Shown: positions 19,696 through 29,648, numbered from the stretch's first letter. The stretch is DNA of 64,000 bases from Myotis daubentonii (GCF_963259705.1 NC_081841.1:115976979-116040978), one strand, 5' to 3'. Numbers and translations are program-made. The notes: generated from the sequence alone by a model not told the origin.

Positions 19696-20052
19696 CTAGT
19701 AGAGACCGGTGCATGAAATTCATGCACTGAGGGAGAGGGGTCCCTCAGCTCAGCATGTGCCCTCTCACAGTCTGGGAAGCCCTCGGGGAATGTCAACTGA
19801 TAACTTAGGCCCGCTCCCTCAGTCAAACATCCTTAGCGCTGCCGCAGAGGCAGGAGAGGTTCCCACCATTACCACTGTGCTCAGCAGCTGTAAGCCTGGC
19901 TTCTCTCACAGAGCTCCCCCTGTGAGAGCACACTGACCACCAAGGGGCAGCTCCTGCTTTGAGCGTCTGCCCCCTGGTGGTCAGTGTGCGTCATAGCGAC
20001 TGGTTGTTCCACTGTTCAGTAAATTTGCATGTTAGCCTTTTATTATATAGGA
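19696..20052 (-). mobile_element. short HeliBat-type Helitron
   Basis: The left end is CTAGTAGAGACCGGTGCATG with a hairpin containing GAAATTCATGCAC. The right end is GCCTTTTATTATATAGGA. Host A is at 19695 and host T at 20053. Joining the flanks restores the expected L1 3'-end sequence TTAAGCAATGTCACCC. Confidence 0.92.
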
Positions 20053-20105
20053 TGTCACCCAATGAAGTAAAAATATATAAATAAAATAGAAATAAAAATA
20101 ACAAG

Positions 20106-20257
20106 AGAAAGCCTGTCTTGTCTTCTTCCTTCTAGAATCAGGGATATGATTCTAGGAGACATTAAATTATTGTACATTCACCCAGTAGACTAGTTCACAC
20201 ACTGGAAACAATGAGAAAGCCTCCCATAGACTGGCAAGGAAATATTTATTAAGTAAG
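20106..20257. other. unassigned DNA between L1 and HAL1
   Basis: No repeat family or coding sequence recognised. It continues to the right of the HAL1 at 22177. Confidence 0.3.
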
Positions 20258-20266
20258 AAAAACAAG

Positions 20267-22167
20267 AGAGAACCAAGATGGTGGCATAGGTTAACGCTGG
20301 AGTTTGCTGCTTTGAACAACTACTTCAAAAGTGAAACCAAAAAACGGAAGGGACATCACCCAGAACCACAGGAACGCTGGCTGAGTGGAAGTCCTACAAC
20401 TAGGAGGAAAGAGAAATGCATACGGACACTCAGAGGAGGCACAGTGCTGAAGTCAAATTCTGAGGTGCGGAGTGCGCGGAGCGGGCTGGCGGCGGAGGGC
20501 ACGGTTGGCGTTTTCAATTGGGAGGGAGTCGCAGACTCTGAGCACCAGATCCGGGCGAGTCTTTAGGGACCCAGACTCAAACGGGAGAAGCGGGACTGTC
20601 TGGCTTCAGTCAGAGCGAGTGCAACTTTCTCTCCCAGCTTTGCAGCGGGTGCTGGGACTCAGAGAGGCAGAGCCCCTTGGGACAGGACTGAGAGCCGCCA
20701 TAACTGCTCTCTCCGGCCCACCCTGTTGATCCTGTGCGACCCGCCCCGCCCAAGCCCTGCACAGAGGCATTTGCTGGATAGCCTCAGGCAAAGGCTAGAT
20801 TAGCACCTCCCTAGAGGACAGAAGTTCTCTCACTGCTGACACAGCTGATTCTCATAGCCACTTGGCCTGGAGGTCAAACCCTCCCTGGAATTAGCTACAA
20901 CAATCAAGATTTAACTATAAGACTGCGAACAAAGACCACTAGGGGGTGCACCAAGGAAGCATAACAAAATGCGGAGACAAAGAAACAGGACAAAATTGTC
21001 AATGGAAGAAATAGAGTTCAGAACCACACTTTTAAGGTCTCTCAAGAACTGTTTAGAAGCTGCCGATAAACTTAATGAGATCTACACGAAAACTAATAAG
21101 ACCCTCGATCTTATATTGGGGAACCAACTAGAAATTAAGCACACACGGACTGAAATAACGAATATTATACAGACGCCCGACAGCAGACCAGAGGAGCGCA
21201 AGAATCAAGTCAATGATTTGAAATGCGAGGAAGCAAAAAACACCCAACCAGAAAAGCAAAATGAAAAAAGAATCCAAAAATGCGAGGATAGTGTAAGGAG
21301 CCTCTGGGACAGCTTCAAGAGTACCAACATCAGAATTATAGGGATGCCAGAAGATGAGAGAGAGCAAGATATTGAAAACCTATTTGAAGAAATAATGACA
21401 GAAAACTTCCCCCACCTGGTGAAAGAAATGGACTTACAGGTCCAAGAAGCACGGAGAACCCCAAACAAAAGGAATCCAAAGAGGACCACACCAAGACACA
21501 TCATAATTAAAATGCCAAGAGCAAAAGATAAAGAGAGAATCTTAAAAACAGCAAGAGAAAGAAACTCAGTTACCTACAAGGGAATACCCATACGACTGTC
21601 AGCTGATTTCTCAACAGAAACTTTGCAGGCCAGAAGGGAGTGGCAAGAAATATTCAAAGTGATGAATACCAAGAACCTACAACCAAGATTACTTTATCCA
21701 GCAAAGCTATCATTCAGAATTGAAGGTCAGATAAAGAGCTTCACAGATAAGGAAAAGCTAAAGGAGTTCATCACCACCAAACCAGGATTATATGAAATGC
21801 TGAAAGGTATCCTTTAAGAAGAGGAAGAGGAAGAAAAAGGTAAAGATACAAATTATGAACAACAAATATGCATCTATCAACAAGTGAATCTAAGAATCAA
21901 GTGAATAAATAATCTGATGAACAGAATGAACTGGTGATTATAATAGAATCAGGGACATAGAAAGGGAATGGACTGACTATTCTTGGGGGGGAAAGGGGTG
22001 TGGGAGATGTGGGAAGAGACTGGACAAAAATCGTGCACCTATGGATGAGGACAGTGGGTGGGGAGTGAGGGCGGAGGGTGGGGCGGGAACTGGGAGGAGG
22101 GGAGTTATGGAGGGGAAAAAAAAGGAACAAATGTAATAATCTGAACAATAAAGATTTAATTAAAAAA
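20267..22167 (+). mobile_element. HAL1, full length with intact ORF1
   Basis: Starts AGAGAACCAAGATGGTGGC, has a 5' UTR of about 700 bp, an open ORF1, a 3' UTR of about 350 bp with G runs, and AATAAAGATTTAATT plus an A tail. The duplication aaaaacaag is at 20258-20266 and 22168-22176. No ORF2 follows. It is very similar over its whole length to the copy at 8165, differing mainly by scattered substitutions, so both belong to one recently active family. Confidence 0.93.
20969..21817 (+). CDS. HAL1 ORF1 protein, 282 residues, intact
   Basis: RNA-binding LINE-1 ORF1-type protein. The start ATG (MRRQRNRTKLSMEEI) aligns with the starts of the broken copies at 8876 and 42307. Residues 1-90 look like a short coiled coil rich in L, E, K and N. 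The RRM-type core spans about 90-190 (NIRIIGMPEDERE, then TPRHIIIKMPRAKDKERIL). The C-terminal domain spans about 190-282 (VTYKGIPIRLSADFSTETL, ending YEMLKGIL). It is shorter than typical L1 ORF1 proteins, mainly through a short coiled coil. The protein would trimerise, coat its RNA and act as a chaperone during target-primed reverse transcription. Expression is not shown by sequence. Confidence 0.93.
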   Translation: MRRQRNRTKLSMEEIEFRTTLLRSLKNCLEAADKLNEIYTKTNKTLDLILGNQLEIKHTRTEITNIIQTPDSRPEERKNQVNDLKCEEAKNTQPEKQNEKRIQKCEDSVRSLWDSFKSTNIRIIGMPEDEREQDIENLFEEIMTENFPHLVKEMDLQVQEARRTPNKRNPKRTTPRHIIIKMPRAKDKERILKTARERNSVTYKGIPIRLSADFSTETLQARREWQEIFKVMNTKNLQPRLLYPAKLSFRIEGQIKSFTDKEKLKEFITTKPGLYEMLKGIL

Positions 22168-22176
22168 AAAAACAAG

Positions 22177-22933
22177 GTAAAATATCAACATGATGGAGTG
22201 CTACCCATGTTCTCCCCCCTCAGACATCAGTGCTCCTGATTCTGGGGTCTTTGGACTCTGACTGGGATTTACCATACACCATTGTACTCCCACCCTCCAT
22301 GGCTTGAGCCTTTAAACTTACAGCAAAACTTAAACCATTTGCTCCGTGGTTTACAGATCGTTGGACTCCAACTGAATTACACCATCAGTTCTCCTAATTC
22401 TCCACCTCGCAGGCAATAGATTGTGAGACTTTTCAACCTCCATAATCATGTGAACCAATTCCTGTAACAAACCTCTTTTGATATCCTGAAACAATAAAAG
22501 ATAAAGTAGAAGGAAGAGGAAAATGCCTCAGTTTCATTAAAACAATATACAGATGTTGTACTGAATCCCTCTGACCAGTTTATTTTAGCCTGAATGGATA
22601 AATAGAAATGTACATGCTTGACACACCAAATTTTATGACTAATAATTTTGGTAGTTTTACCTACACATCAGTTAAGCTTTCATTCATAATTCAGAAATTT
22701 CCTCATGTACCTTTCTGACCAACTAAAGAAAATTAGAACAGTAGAGATTATGAACTCTAGAAGAAAACCACAATACTGGAAAGAAGGTTTGAGAGAAGTG
22801 CTGTCACATGGGAGAACCAAACTATAGGATGAAAGACTAAGATAGAGACCTGGAAAGTGTCTTTTGCTAAAGACAGAAGCAACGTAGCATGGGTGCTCCA
22901 ATGAAGAAAAGAGGGGAGAGGTAATGGTGGAAT
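22177..22933. other. unassigned DNA, possible ancient repeat at 22200-22500
   Basis: The stretch 22200-22500 (for example GGGGTCTTTGGACTCTGACT and CCTCCATAATCATGTGA) resembles a widespread old mammalian interspersed repeat, but I cannot name the family. The remainder is unassigned up to the ERV LTR. Confidence 0.35.
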
Positions 22934-23346
22934 TGTTGGGGACCACAAGAGACTTGGTTGGAAAGTTGTAAGGAGGAAATTCTGAAAAAAGGGAAATATG
23001 TGGAAGGCCACCTGTCCTGTTTATTGGAATTCCAACTTAGGGGAGACTTAGGGGAGTGTGGAAGGCAGTGCCCCTAATTATTCTTTGACCTTTCCAAACA
23101 AGTCTGTGCATGTGCAGACCTCCGGGTGTTTACTGGAATCCTTATGCTTAGTCCCTGGATGCCCTTGCCTAGGGGACAATGTAAGCACATGTCCTACTGA
23201 TTGCATCTAAAGATAAAACTGCAATAAAAGGCAATTGAGGCTTCTCTGGCCCCCAGAGCCAGGAGCCCCTTCGCCCTCTCTTTCACAGTGAAACTGTGTC
23301 TGAGAAATCTAATCATTCATCGTTCAGGGGCTGCTGGTCAGCCCCA
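22934..23346 (+). repeat. 5' LTR
   Basis: Starts TGTTGGGGACCACAAGAGAC and ends near CTGCTGGTCAGCCCCA. The AATAAAAGGC polyadenylation-type signal lies near 23223. It aligns with the 3' LTR over most of its length but differs at many positions and by a 25-30 bp insertion present in the other copy, so the insertion is old. A degraded primer site may follow at about 23351 (CGGTGCCCTG). Confidence 0.75.
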
Positions 23347-24099
23347 TAAATACGGTGCCCTGTGTGAGGAACAAGGAATGCAATGAGATCCAGCAGAACC
23401 CTCAAAAACAAAGAGGAAGGAAATGAAAGTAACTGCGCAATAAGTCATTGGAGGCTGCTTATGATTTCCAAGTTCGAGGGAATTGTTTTTCAGCTAAGGT
23501 TTCACAATAGGACAGCAACTGCCAACCGAGTAGTAACATCTCTCTGTTACTTAAAAAGTTATTAAAAGTAAATGGTACCTATAATTTACTAGTAGCCCAG
23601 TGCACGAAATTTGTGCACTGGGATGGGGTGGGGGGAAGGGACCCCTCAGTCTGGCCTGCACCCTCTCCAATCTGAGACCCCTCAGGGAATGTTCCAACTG
23701 CTTGTTTGTGCCCACACTTTTAACAGATAAGAGCTCCATTGTTGTTTCTTTCTTCTCATGTTTAAAACCATTGGAATTAGTAGGTATTCAAAGTGTGTAT
23801 ACATTTTGGGGAGACACTCTGTATATCTCTAGTCAGCGGTGAAAGAAACCAACAGCAGATTTGGAACCCCCAGACAGGGAACCTTGCTCACTCCCCACAT
23901 GTCTCCTTCACTTTCCACCTTCATGGGCAGCGGGAGAATCAACGTTTTCTCTCATTAATTTGGAAAAGCACATCCTGTCATCCACTGCCCGCAGGAGTGC
24001 GCTAGGCCCCAAGCAAGCAACGCTCAGTCAGGGCAGCCTTCGCTCATGGGTGCTGGCACCCAAAGTACACATTCCTCTTCTTCAGTTGCCGGGTCTACC

Positions 24100-24290
24100 C
24101 CACTGTTTCACTGAGAGGACGGAATTCCTCTCTGCCTCTGGGTCCTTGATCTTGAACGCTGACCGAAGGCACTTCAGCGAGGGCCGCCTGAGCCCACCAG
24201 GTGTGTCTATCTGCACCTGCTCCTGCCTCAGCACCTGCATTAGCCCCACAGAGGTGACCTCGTCGCTGCATTGGCCTCCTGTGGGAACAG
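24100..24290 (-). pseudogene. candidate captured exon A
   Basis: On the minus strand, a splice-acceptor-like CCCACAG near 24284 leads into an open stretch of about 60 codons. Short readable pieces are TSVGLMQVLRQEQVQIDTP and LKCLRSAFKIKDPEAERN, and it ends at a stop near 24095. The residue mix is typical of a real protein and unlike a repeat translation. No family is recognised. It may be chance, or a fragment of a host gene carried by the Helitron. Confidence 0.4.
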
Positions 24291-24559
24291 GGCATCACCA
24301 CTCTGCCCTCTCACTATCATCTCACAGGCACCCACCCTCAGCACCCAGACACTCTCCAAAGGACATGAGCGTGTCAGAGGGGATGTGTGCACATCCTGTA
24401 GGGGTATTAGGCATGCTGGGGTTGATGAAAGTGCGGCAGAGAGGCGGGGGGAACTTATGCATGCCTTGGTCTGCAACTGTTGCAGGCGCGCAAGGGTGAC
24501 AGTGTGCTGGGGGATGTTCACACGTAAGCGGGGGAGGAGAGGATGTGCACACCGGAGGT

Positions 24560-24765
24560 CTTTGGCTTTGCAGATCCGTAAATCCCCATGGAGCGGCCAG
24601 GAGGACATCAATCTGGCTCGCCACTGTGGCTGTCCCTGCGATCTTGCACCTCTTGGCCAGGAGGCGGGACTTGTGCAGCCACTCCTCCATGCTGATGGCC
24701 TGCAGGCGCTACTTCAGCTCAGCCTGCAGGCTTCGCTTGGTGTACTCATGGCTGCCACTGCAGCT
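24560..24765 (-). pseudogene. candidate captured exon B
   Basis: On the minus strand an acceptor-like ATAGCTGCAG near 24762 precedes a reading frame with pieces HEYTKRSLQAELK and RLQAISMEEWLHKSRLL, separated by one in-frame stop at 24709-24711. It continues through AKRCKIAG to about 24590. The single stop in an otherwise protein-like frame suggests a decayed exon. The gene is not recognised. Confidence 0.4.
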
Positions 24766-25158
24766 ATGTGGACAGTACAGGCCACCCTCCAGTGGCCTGC
24801 CTCCCCTGTCCAGAGGCTCTCTGGGCGCTGCCCACAGGCCCAGAGTGGCCTGGGCAGGGCGGGAAGCCAGGGCACGCTGCTCACCTGCCCGGAGTGACTG
24901 GGGCTGGGTAGAAGCCAGGCATTCTGCCCTGCCCAACCCCGGCCTCTCCGCCCCTGTGTGTGCTGCTGGCCTGCCTCGCCAGGTCACGGATCCGGGCTGG
25001 GTCTCATGGGCAGCATCGAGTGCTGCTGGCCCCGCCCTTCAGTATGCAAATTAACCACCATCTTTGTTGGTGGTTAATTTACATATAGCACTGATTAGCC
25101 AATGGGAGGCGTAGCAAAGGTACATTCAATTACCATGTTTTTCTATTATTAGATAGGA

Positions 25159-26000
25159 TAATCCTTGGTTCCCTGATGATGGAACATTAGCTGTTGATCT
25201 CTGGGAACAAGTAGACAGGAATTTAAACAGAAATCAGGCTCAGGGAAAACCAGTGCCTTTGTCATCTTTAACTATGTGGGCTCTTGTTCAAGCTGCACTG
25301 TGCCCACTTCATATTGAGGATCAAAAGCCTACGAGGAGGATTTACCTACACCAGGAGGATTTACCACCTCCCCCTCCTCTTGAAGTAGAGCAGCGGTTCT
25401 CACCCTGTGGGTCGCGACCCCTTTAGGGGTCGAAGGACCCTTTTATGGGGGTTGCCTAAGACCATCGGAAAATACATCTATAATTAAATATTATTTTTGT
25501 GATTAATCACTATGCTTTAATTATATTCAATTTGTAACAATGAAAATACTTCCTGCATATCAGATATTTACATTATGATTCATAACAGTAGCAAAATTAC
25601 AGTTATGAAGTAACAACAAAAATAATTTTATGGTTGGGGATCACCACAACATGAGGAACTGTATTAAAGGGTCGTAGCATTAGGAAGGTTGAGAACCACT
25701 GAAGTAGAGCCTGTAAAGCTTGTAATATCTAAGGCCCCCTCTACCCCGCCCCTGTGTGAGAAGGCTCATCAACTAGAGAAAATGGGGCTAACAGTCTATT
25801 TACAAAACAACTCCATAATGCTTTGTCTGAAAATTAGCATATGACGCCTTGGGACTGGTAGATTTTGGCTAAAACGACTTTAGACGCCAGTCAATATTTG
25901 CTTTGGAGAGCAGAATATGATGAGATCTGTCAACAACAGGCTATTTGTGGGTGTTCATTGGCGACCCACCTGGGAGCCCTCTGGGTCGCATCTGGCTGTA
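25159..26000 (+). pseudogene. betaretrovirus-like gag remnant
   Basis: The frame from about 25164 encodes a matrix-like start (PWFP motif, then DLWEQV) and stays open for about 75 codons to 25390, where the SPIN-like element is inserted. It then resumes at 25702 for a short stretch. Further on, a capsid-like segment (TTLDASQYLLWRAEYDE) near 25870-25925 is readable in another frame. Stops and shifts lie between these pieces. In retroviruses Gag builds the particle. This copy is inactive. Identification rests on motif recall. Confidence 0.6.
25391..25701 (+). mobile_element. SPIN-like non-autonomous hAT element
   Basis: 311-bp element with imperfect terminal inverted repeats (CAGCGGTTCTCA and TTGAGAACCACTG) and a perfect 8-bp duplication, aagtagag, at 25383-25390 and 25702-25709. 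The interior (CATAACAGTAGCAAAATTAC) has no coding capacity. Sequence and size fit the SPIN hAT family, known for patchy, horizontally transferred distribution among tetrapods including vesper bats. It lies inside the ERV gag remnant, so it is younger than the provirus. Confidence 0.88.
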
Positions 26001-26039
26001 AGTCTCAGGCAATGTAAAACATCTGAAAGATCCATGACA

Positions 26040-28130
26040 AGAACTCTGATTCATTAAGTCTTGTCTGTGTGTTATGTGTGCCAGTAAATATCATATATAA
26101 GAGTGTCTGTTGATTGTTGTTTTATGTGTCTTTGTTGTTTGGTTTAATTTGTTTAAGGGTTATAGGTGAGATTTCATGTTGTTAGTCTACTCAGAAAGAA
26201 AAAATATGGGAAATAATCATTTAAAACCCCCAAGTCCTTTTCCTAGGATGATTTGACCTGTAGAAGTGCCCTCCAGCAGGCTGCAGAAATAGCAGTGTGG
26301 AGGCCACTCCCATTTTTTTTTTTTTTTAAATAGTACTTTAACATTAAAGCCACTGAAGTCCAGTGAGTTATCTCTGTTACAAAATTTTCCAAGGAAAATG
26401 CCTTGGGTAATAATAACTGGCTTTAAAATCTCAAAGTTGTTAAAACAAAATAAATATAACTAAAATGAAGGGTATATGTTAAAGCTTTTTCAGTCGTAAT
26501 TATATATGGCTAAACATAGTTTTCCAAAGTCTTTGGTAACTTAAAAATTTGGAGTTTACTGAATCAAATAGTAAAAATTATTAAATATCTAGGTATTTTG
26601 AAATAACAGGCTACTGAAATATTAACTGAACTTGCCTAATATGAAAAATCTAGAGGATGGATTTGAATCTGTTAATGAATGTCTCGTATTTTATTTGAAA
26701 TATCTCTTAAAATGTGAACATACTGTTAATCTGAGGAATGTTAATTATTACATGTCACCTAAAAGTTAAGGTTTCTAGGGGTTAAGAATTCTAAATAGAA
26801 AGAAATTATGGTTTTGATGTCATAGAAAGCACGAAGCACAGAGATGCATTTTGAAGGAAAAAGAAAATGGATTCTAAAGATGGTTATTTCTGAAAGCTGT
26901 AAGGTTTCTGAAGAAAGTTTGTGAAAGTTGTAGAATTTTGTGAAGAGAAATGTCAAAAGAGAGTTATGTAAATAACACAGGCCAGTAAGCCAAGACAAAA
27001 AGAATAGGGAAACTGAGATGGTTAAACAGCAATTTGGAGCCATCTAGTAAATCCTGTCTTCCCTAAACCAAGGACACTTAAGAGTAAATTATTTGCATTT
27101 TGCCTCCCTAACCAGAGTCTATAACCAGGGGGTAAATAGCTAATACCAATGTATTCAGGGAGACTGATAACAGAAATCCAATTAGTGTCATTTGCTGACC
27201 ACACCCAAGGACAAATGAAGTTAGAGAATAAACCTTATTTTAGTTAGTCCTTTCCTAGTCCTATAAATTATTAAAATGGTTATATGTCATATTAACCAGG
27301 TATTTTTTACAAAAAGTCCATCTTTTAATCATGGAACCTGAAGTTTGCTATCCTATGTTTGTGTCTATCTTCTGGTAAAATAAATTTGACAATCCTTCCA
27401 GGTTTGAATTTTAAGAAACTTTTTCTTGACTTAGAATTGGCTTTAGATCACTCCAATTGGCCCTGGAATGCTTCAAGTGTTTGTTTTCTTTCTCATGAAG
27501 GAAATTTTTCTGCTTAAGGTGAGGAGGAAACTGGTCTTGCAAGGCATGCCAGTCCATAAAAACTGAACACTGCACTGCCCTGGGGGTGGGGGTCGTTATC
27601 GCTGGCCTCAGGACAGATTATCGGATATGGCCTGGGTACCCCCAACACCTGGGGGCCTTCCTGTAAGCCCACAAAAGGGGGCAGAACCATATCTGCAAGA
27701 CAAAGACCCCAGAAGGTTATAAAAAGTGAAGCCCTCTGCGTGTTTCTTCACTCTAATTTGAAAATTATTGCCAGAGTCCACTAGTGTTAATAAATGGGCT
27801 CCCTCCCTTTCTCTAGGAAGCATGCTTGGTATTTCTTTGGTCTTTTGCAACAAAGGTACATGGGAAGCTTTGTCAAATAATAATAACCATATTATGCTTT
27901 CATTTATAGCTCTAATTGTTATTCTGAAATATTATGTTTTGAAGAAAGGACAAGATTCCACATCATTTGCAAGTATTGGTGATTTTTAAATTTTTTTTTC
28001 TCAGATATAATTACAAAATTTTAACGAAAATTGGTAAATTATACATTCTCCCCACCTGTCCCTCCAGAATTTGGCAATTCTTATTAAGTGACAATACCTT
28101 TCTTTGCATTAATTCAATAATACCTGTTTC
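26040..28130. other. unassigned AT-rich interior of the provirus
   Basis: No retroviral protein is recognised here, and the stretch is much longer than the flanking gag and integrase remnants would predict for a simple deletion. It may include a separate insertion, since an LTR-like promoter block is visible at 27590-27880. An ATTTTTTTTTTTTTTTAAA run lies near 26313. Confidence 0.3.
27590..27880 (+). repeat. possible solo LTR or LTR fragment
   Basis: Contains CACCTGGGGGCCTTCCTG, a TATA-like TTATAAAAAGTG at 27717, a TAATAAATGG polyadenylation-type signal near 27788, and a pyrimidine-rich downstream stretch. The spacing resembles an LTR (U3-R-U5). Exact ends and family are not determined. Confidence 0.35.
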
Positions 28131-28154
28131 CAATTGTAGCTATATTAACAAGAT

Positions 28155-28610
28155 AAACTAATAATGGGCCTGCTTATAGCAGCCTTGGCTTCACCACCTT
28201 TTGTAGAACTTGGTCCATCCAGCATTTCATGGGAATCCCTTACAATCCACAAGGACAGGCCATCATTGAACGTACCCATGCTACCCTGAAGGGTATGCTA
28301 GTAAAACAAAAAAGGGGGAATATGGGGCTCAAGGATCCTGCTATACCACTATCTAAAGAATTCTTTACCCTTAATTTTTAAATCCTGAATGATCATTTTC
28401 AAGACTCTGTAGAATGGCAATTTACCTCAATAACCCCATCTCAGAAACCACAAGTTGTGGTTGTCCACATGTGGACACTAATAACTGGATGGGACCCAAT
28501 GAATTATTAACATGGGGGAGAGGATATGTGTGTGTTTATACCCCCACAGGGCCGCTGTGCATTCCAGCTTGCTGGATTAAACCCCTATCAGGGCATGGCA
28601 TGGGACCAAT
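28155..28610 (+). pseudogene. betaretrovirus-like integrase remnant
   Basis: From about 28163 the frame encodes an integrase core segment with the TDNGP-type block (here beginning NGPAYSS), then GIPYNPQGQAIIERTH, which carries the glutamate of the D,D,E triad. After a stop near 28380, the DNA-binding C-terminal block is readable at about 28478-28590 (TWGRGYVCVYTP). Integrase inserts retroviral DNA into the host genome. This copy has stops and is truncated. The motif arrangement is typical of class II retroviruses. Confidence 0.75.
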
Positions 28611-28804
28611 CCTCTTCCAGAAATGAAGAATCTGAGCCTGGGGACTCTGTAGCACTGAAGGAGGCACCTTCCTCTGACCCAGATGGCCTCTGGAATAACC
28701 TGGGGAATGGTGAAGCTGACAGCAGAGGCTGAGCAATTATTGGCACCTACTCACACTCCACCCACTCCAGATAACTAACCATTGCTCTTTTTTTTTTCTT
28801 CTTA

Positions 28805-29078
28805 TACAATAGGTCCTCGGACTCACCTACATATGCACCTACGTCACTCACATGGAGCAAATACACAGCAGTAATGAAGTGAAACAGTAAAAAAAAATTA
28901 AAAGAAAGATGACAATTCCTGATCTTTACTTGTGGTAAATAAATAATAAAAAACATAAAGCACATACGTACATACATCAAAATGAGGGAACATTTTTTTT
29001 TTATAAATAAATGGGAGATGGTGACATAACCACAAAATGACATAGGTTGAGTCCAACGTAACCCGAGGACTGTCTGTA
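28805..29078. mobile_element. Tc1/mariner-like (pogo/Tigger-type) MITE
   Basis: The ends form an inverted repeat (TACAATAGGTCCTCGGAC at the left, the complement of GTCCAACGTAACCCGAGGAC at the right), and TA lies at both outer edges. The interior is AT-rich and non-coding. Size, the TA target and the CCTCGG-type ends suggest a non-autonomous Tc1/mariner-superfamily element. The family is not named. Confidence 0.55.
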
Positions 29079-29197
29079 GTCTCTAAAATCTGAACTCCAG
29101 CAGGAAATGTGCCTCATGGACTGTGACGTTCCAAAGCAGAAAGTTCACCACCTCCCTCTGTCTTCTACATTCAGCAGAACAAAAAAGGGGGAGATGT

Positions 29198-29641
29198 TAG
29201 TGGTACAAGAGACTTGGTTGGAAAGTTGTAAGGAAGACATTCTGAGAAAAGGGAAATGTGTGGAAGGCCGCCTGCGCTGTTTATCAGAATTCTGACTTAG
29301 GGGAGACTTAGGGGAGTGTCAAAGGAGGCACCCATAATTATTCCTTGACCTTTCCAAACAAGTCTGTGCATGTGCAGACCCCCGGGTGTTTACTGGAATC
29401 CTTATGCTTAATCCCTAGATGCCCTTCCCTAGAGGACAATATAAACACATGTGTCTCCCAATATTACTCACCCTACTGATTGTATCTAAAGACAAAACTG
29501 CAATAAAAGACTAATGAGGCAGGCAATTGAGGCTGCTCTGGATGCTAGAGCCAGGAGCCCTTTAGTCCTCTCTTTCACAGTCAAACTGTATCTGAGTAAC
29601 CTGTTCATGCATCATTCAGGGGCTGCTGGTCAGTCCAGGCA
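29198..29641 (+). repeat. 3' LTR
   Basis: Starts TGTTAGTGGTACAAGAGACT and ends near GCTGGTCAGTCCAGGCA. It shares long blocks with the 5' LTR, for example AAACAAGTCTGTGCATGTGC and GGTGTTTACTGGAATCCTTA. A GGGGGAGA purine stretch lies immediately upstream, a plausible polypurine tract. Confidence 0.78.
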
Positions 29642-29648
29642 GTGGAAT

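Larger units (their letters stand above)
1205..20105 (+). mobile_element. old 5'-truncated L1, split by nested insertions
   Basis: One L1 copy can be followed in order through pieces at 1205-1283, 1620-1861, 7498-8164, 10087-10146, 17949-18609, 18969-19027, 19249-19695 and 20053-20105. Each piece continues the ORF2 or 3' UTR sequence where the previous one stopped, as judged by alignment by eye to the younger L1 at 14622-17236. The first pieces hold the reverse-transcriptase region, including the ADD catalytic block near 1738. The last pieces hold the ORF2 C-terminus and the 3' UTR with an AATAAA-rich tail. ORF2 is full of stops and shifts. A tentative duplication (aacaacagaaaac near 1188, aacaagagaaagc near 20099) would bound the original insertion. 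Confidence 0.8.
23589..25158 (-). mobile_element. Helitron with GC-rich, exon-like foreign sequence
   Basis: Ends are clean in reverse: CTAGTAGCCCAGTGCACG plus hairpin at the left, TTCTATTATTAGATAGGA at the right, host A at 23588 and host T at 25159. The right 140 bp match the 5' region of the Helitrons at 3157 and 13654. The middle (about 23720-25010) is not shared with any other Helitron here. It is GC-rich and reads like gene sequence on the minus strand. Two candidate exons are listed separately. Helitrons of vesper bats are known to capture gene fragments. The source gene is not recognised. Confidence 0.8.
22934..29641 (+). mobile_element. degraded class II (betaretrovirus-like) provirus
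   Basis: Two related LTRs (about 22934-23346 and 29198-29641) bracket a damaged interior with gag-like and integrase-like remnants. The 7-mer gtggaat precedes the 5' LTR and follows the 3' LTR, consistent with one proviral insertion. The interior is interrupted by a Helitron, a SPIN-like hAT, a Tc1/mariner-like element and a long unassigned part at 26040-28130. Most of pol and all of env appear to be missing. Gag and integrase remnants point to class II. No frame is intact. Confidence 0.75.

Noticed and set aside
23589..25158. Capture of NUBPL, a gene known to be carried by vesper bat Helitrons
   Set aside because: I see no sequence that I can match to NUBPL, so the cargo is left unnamed.
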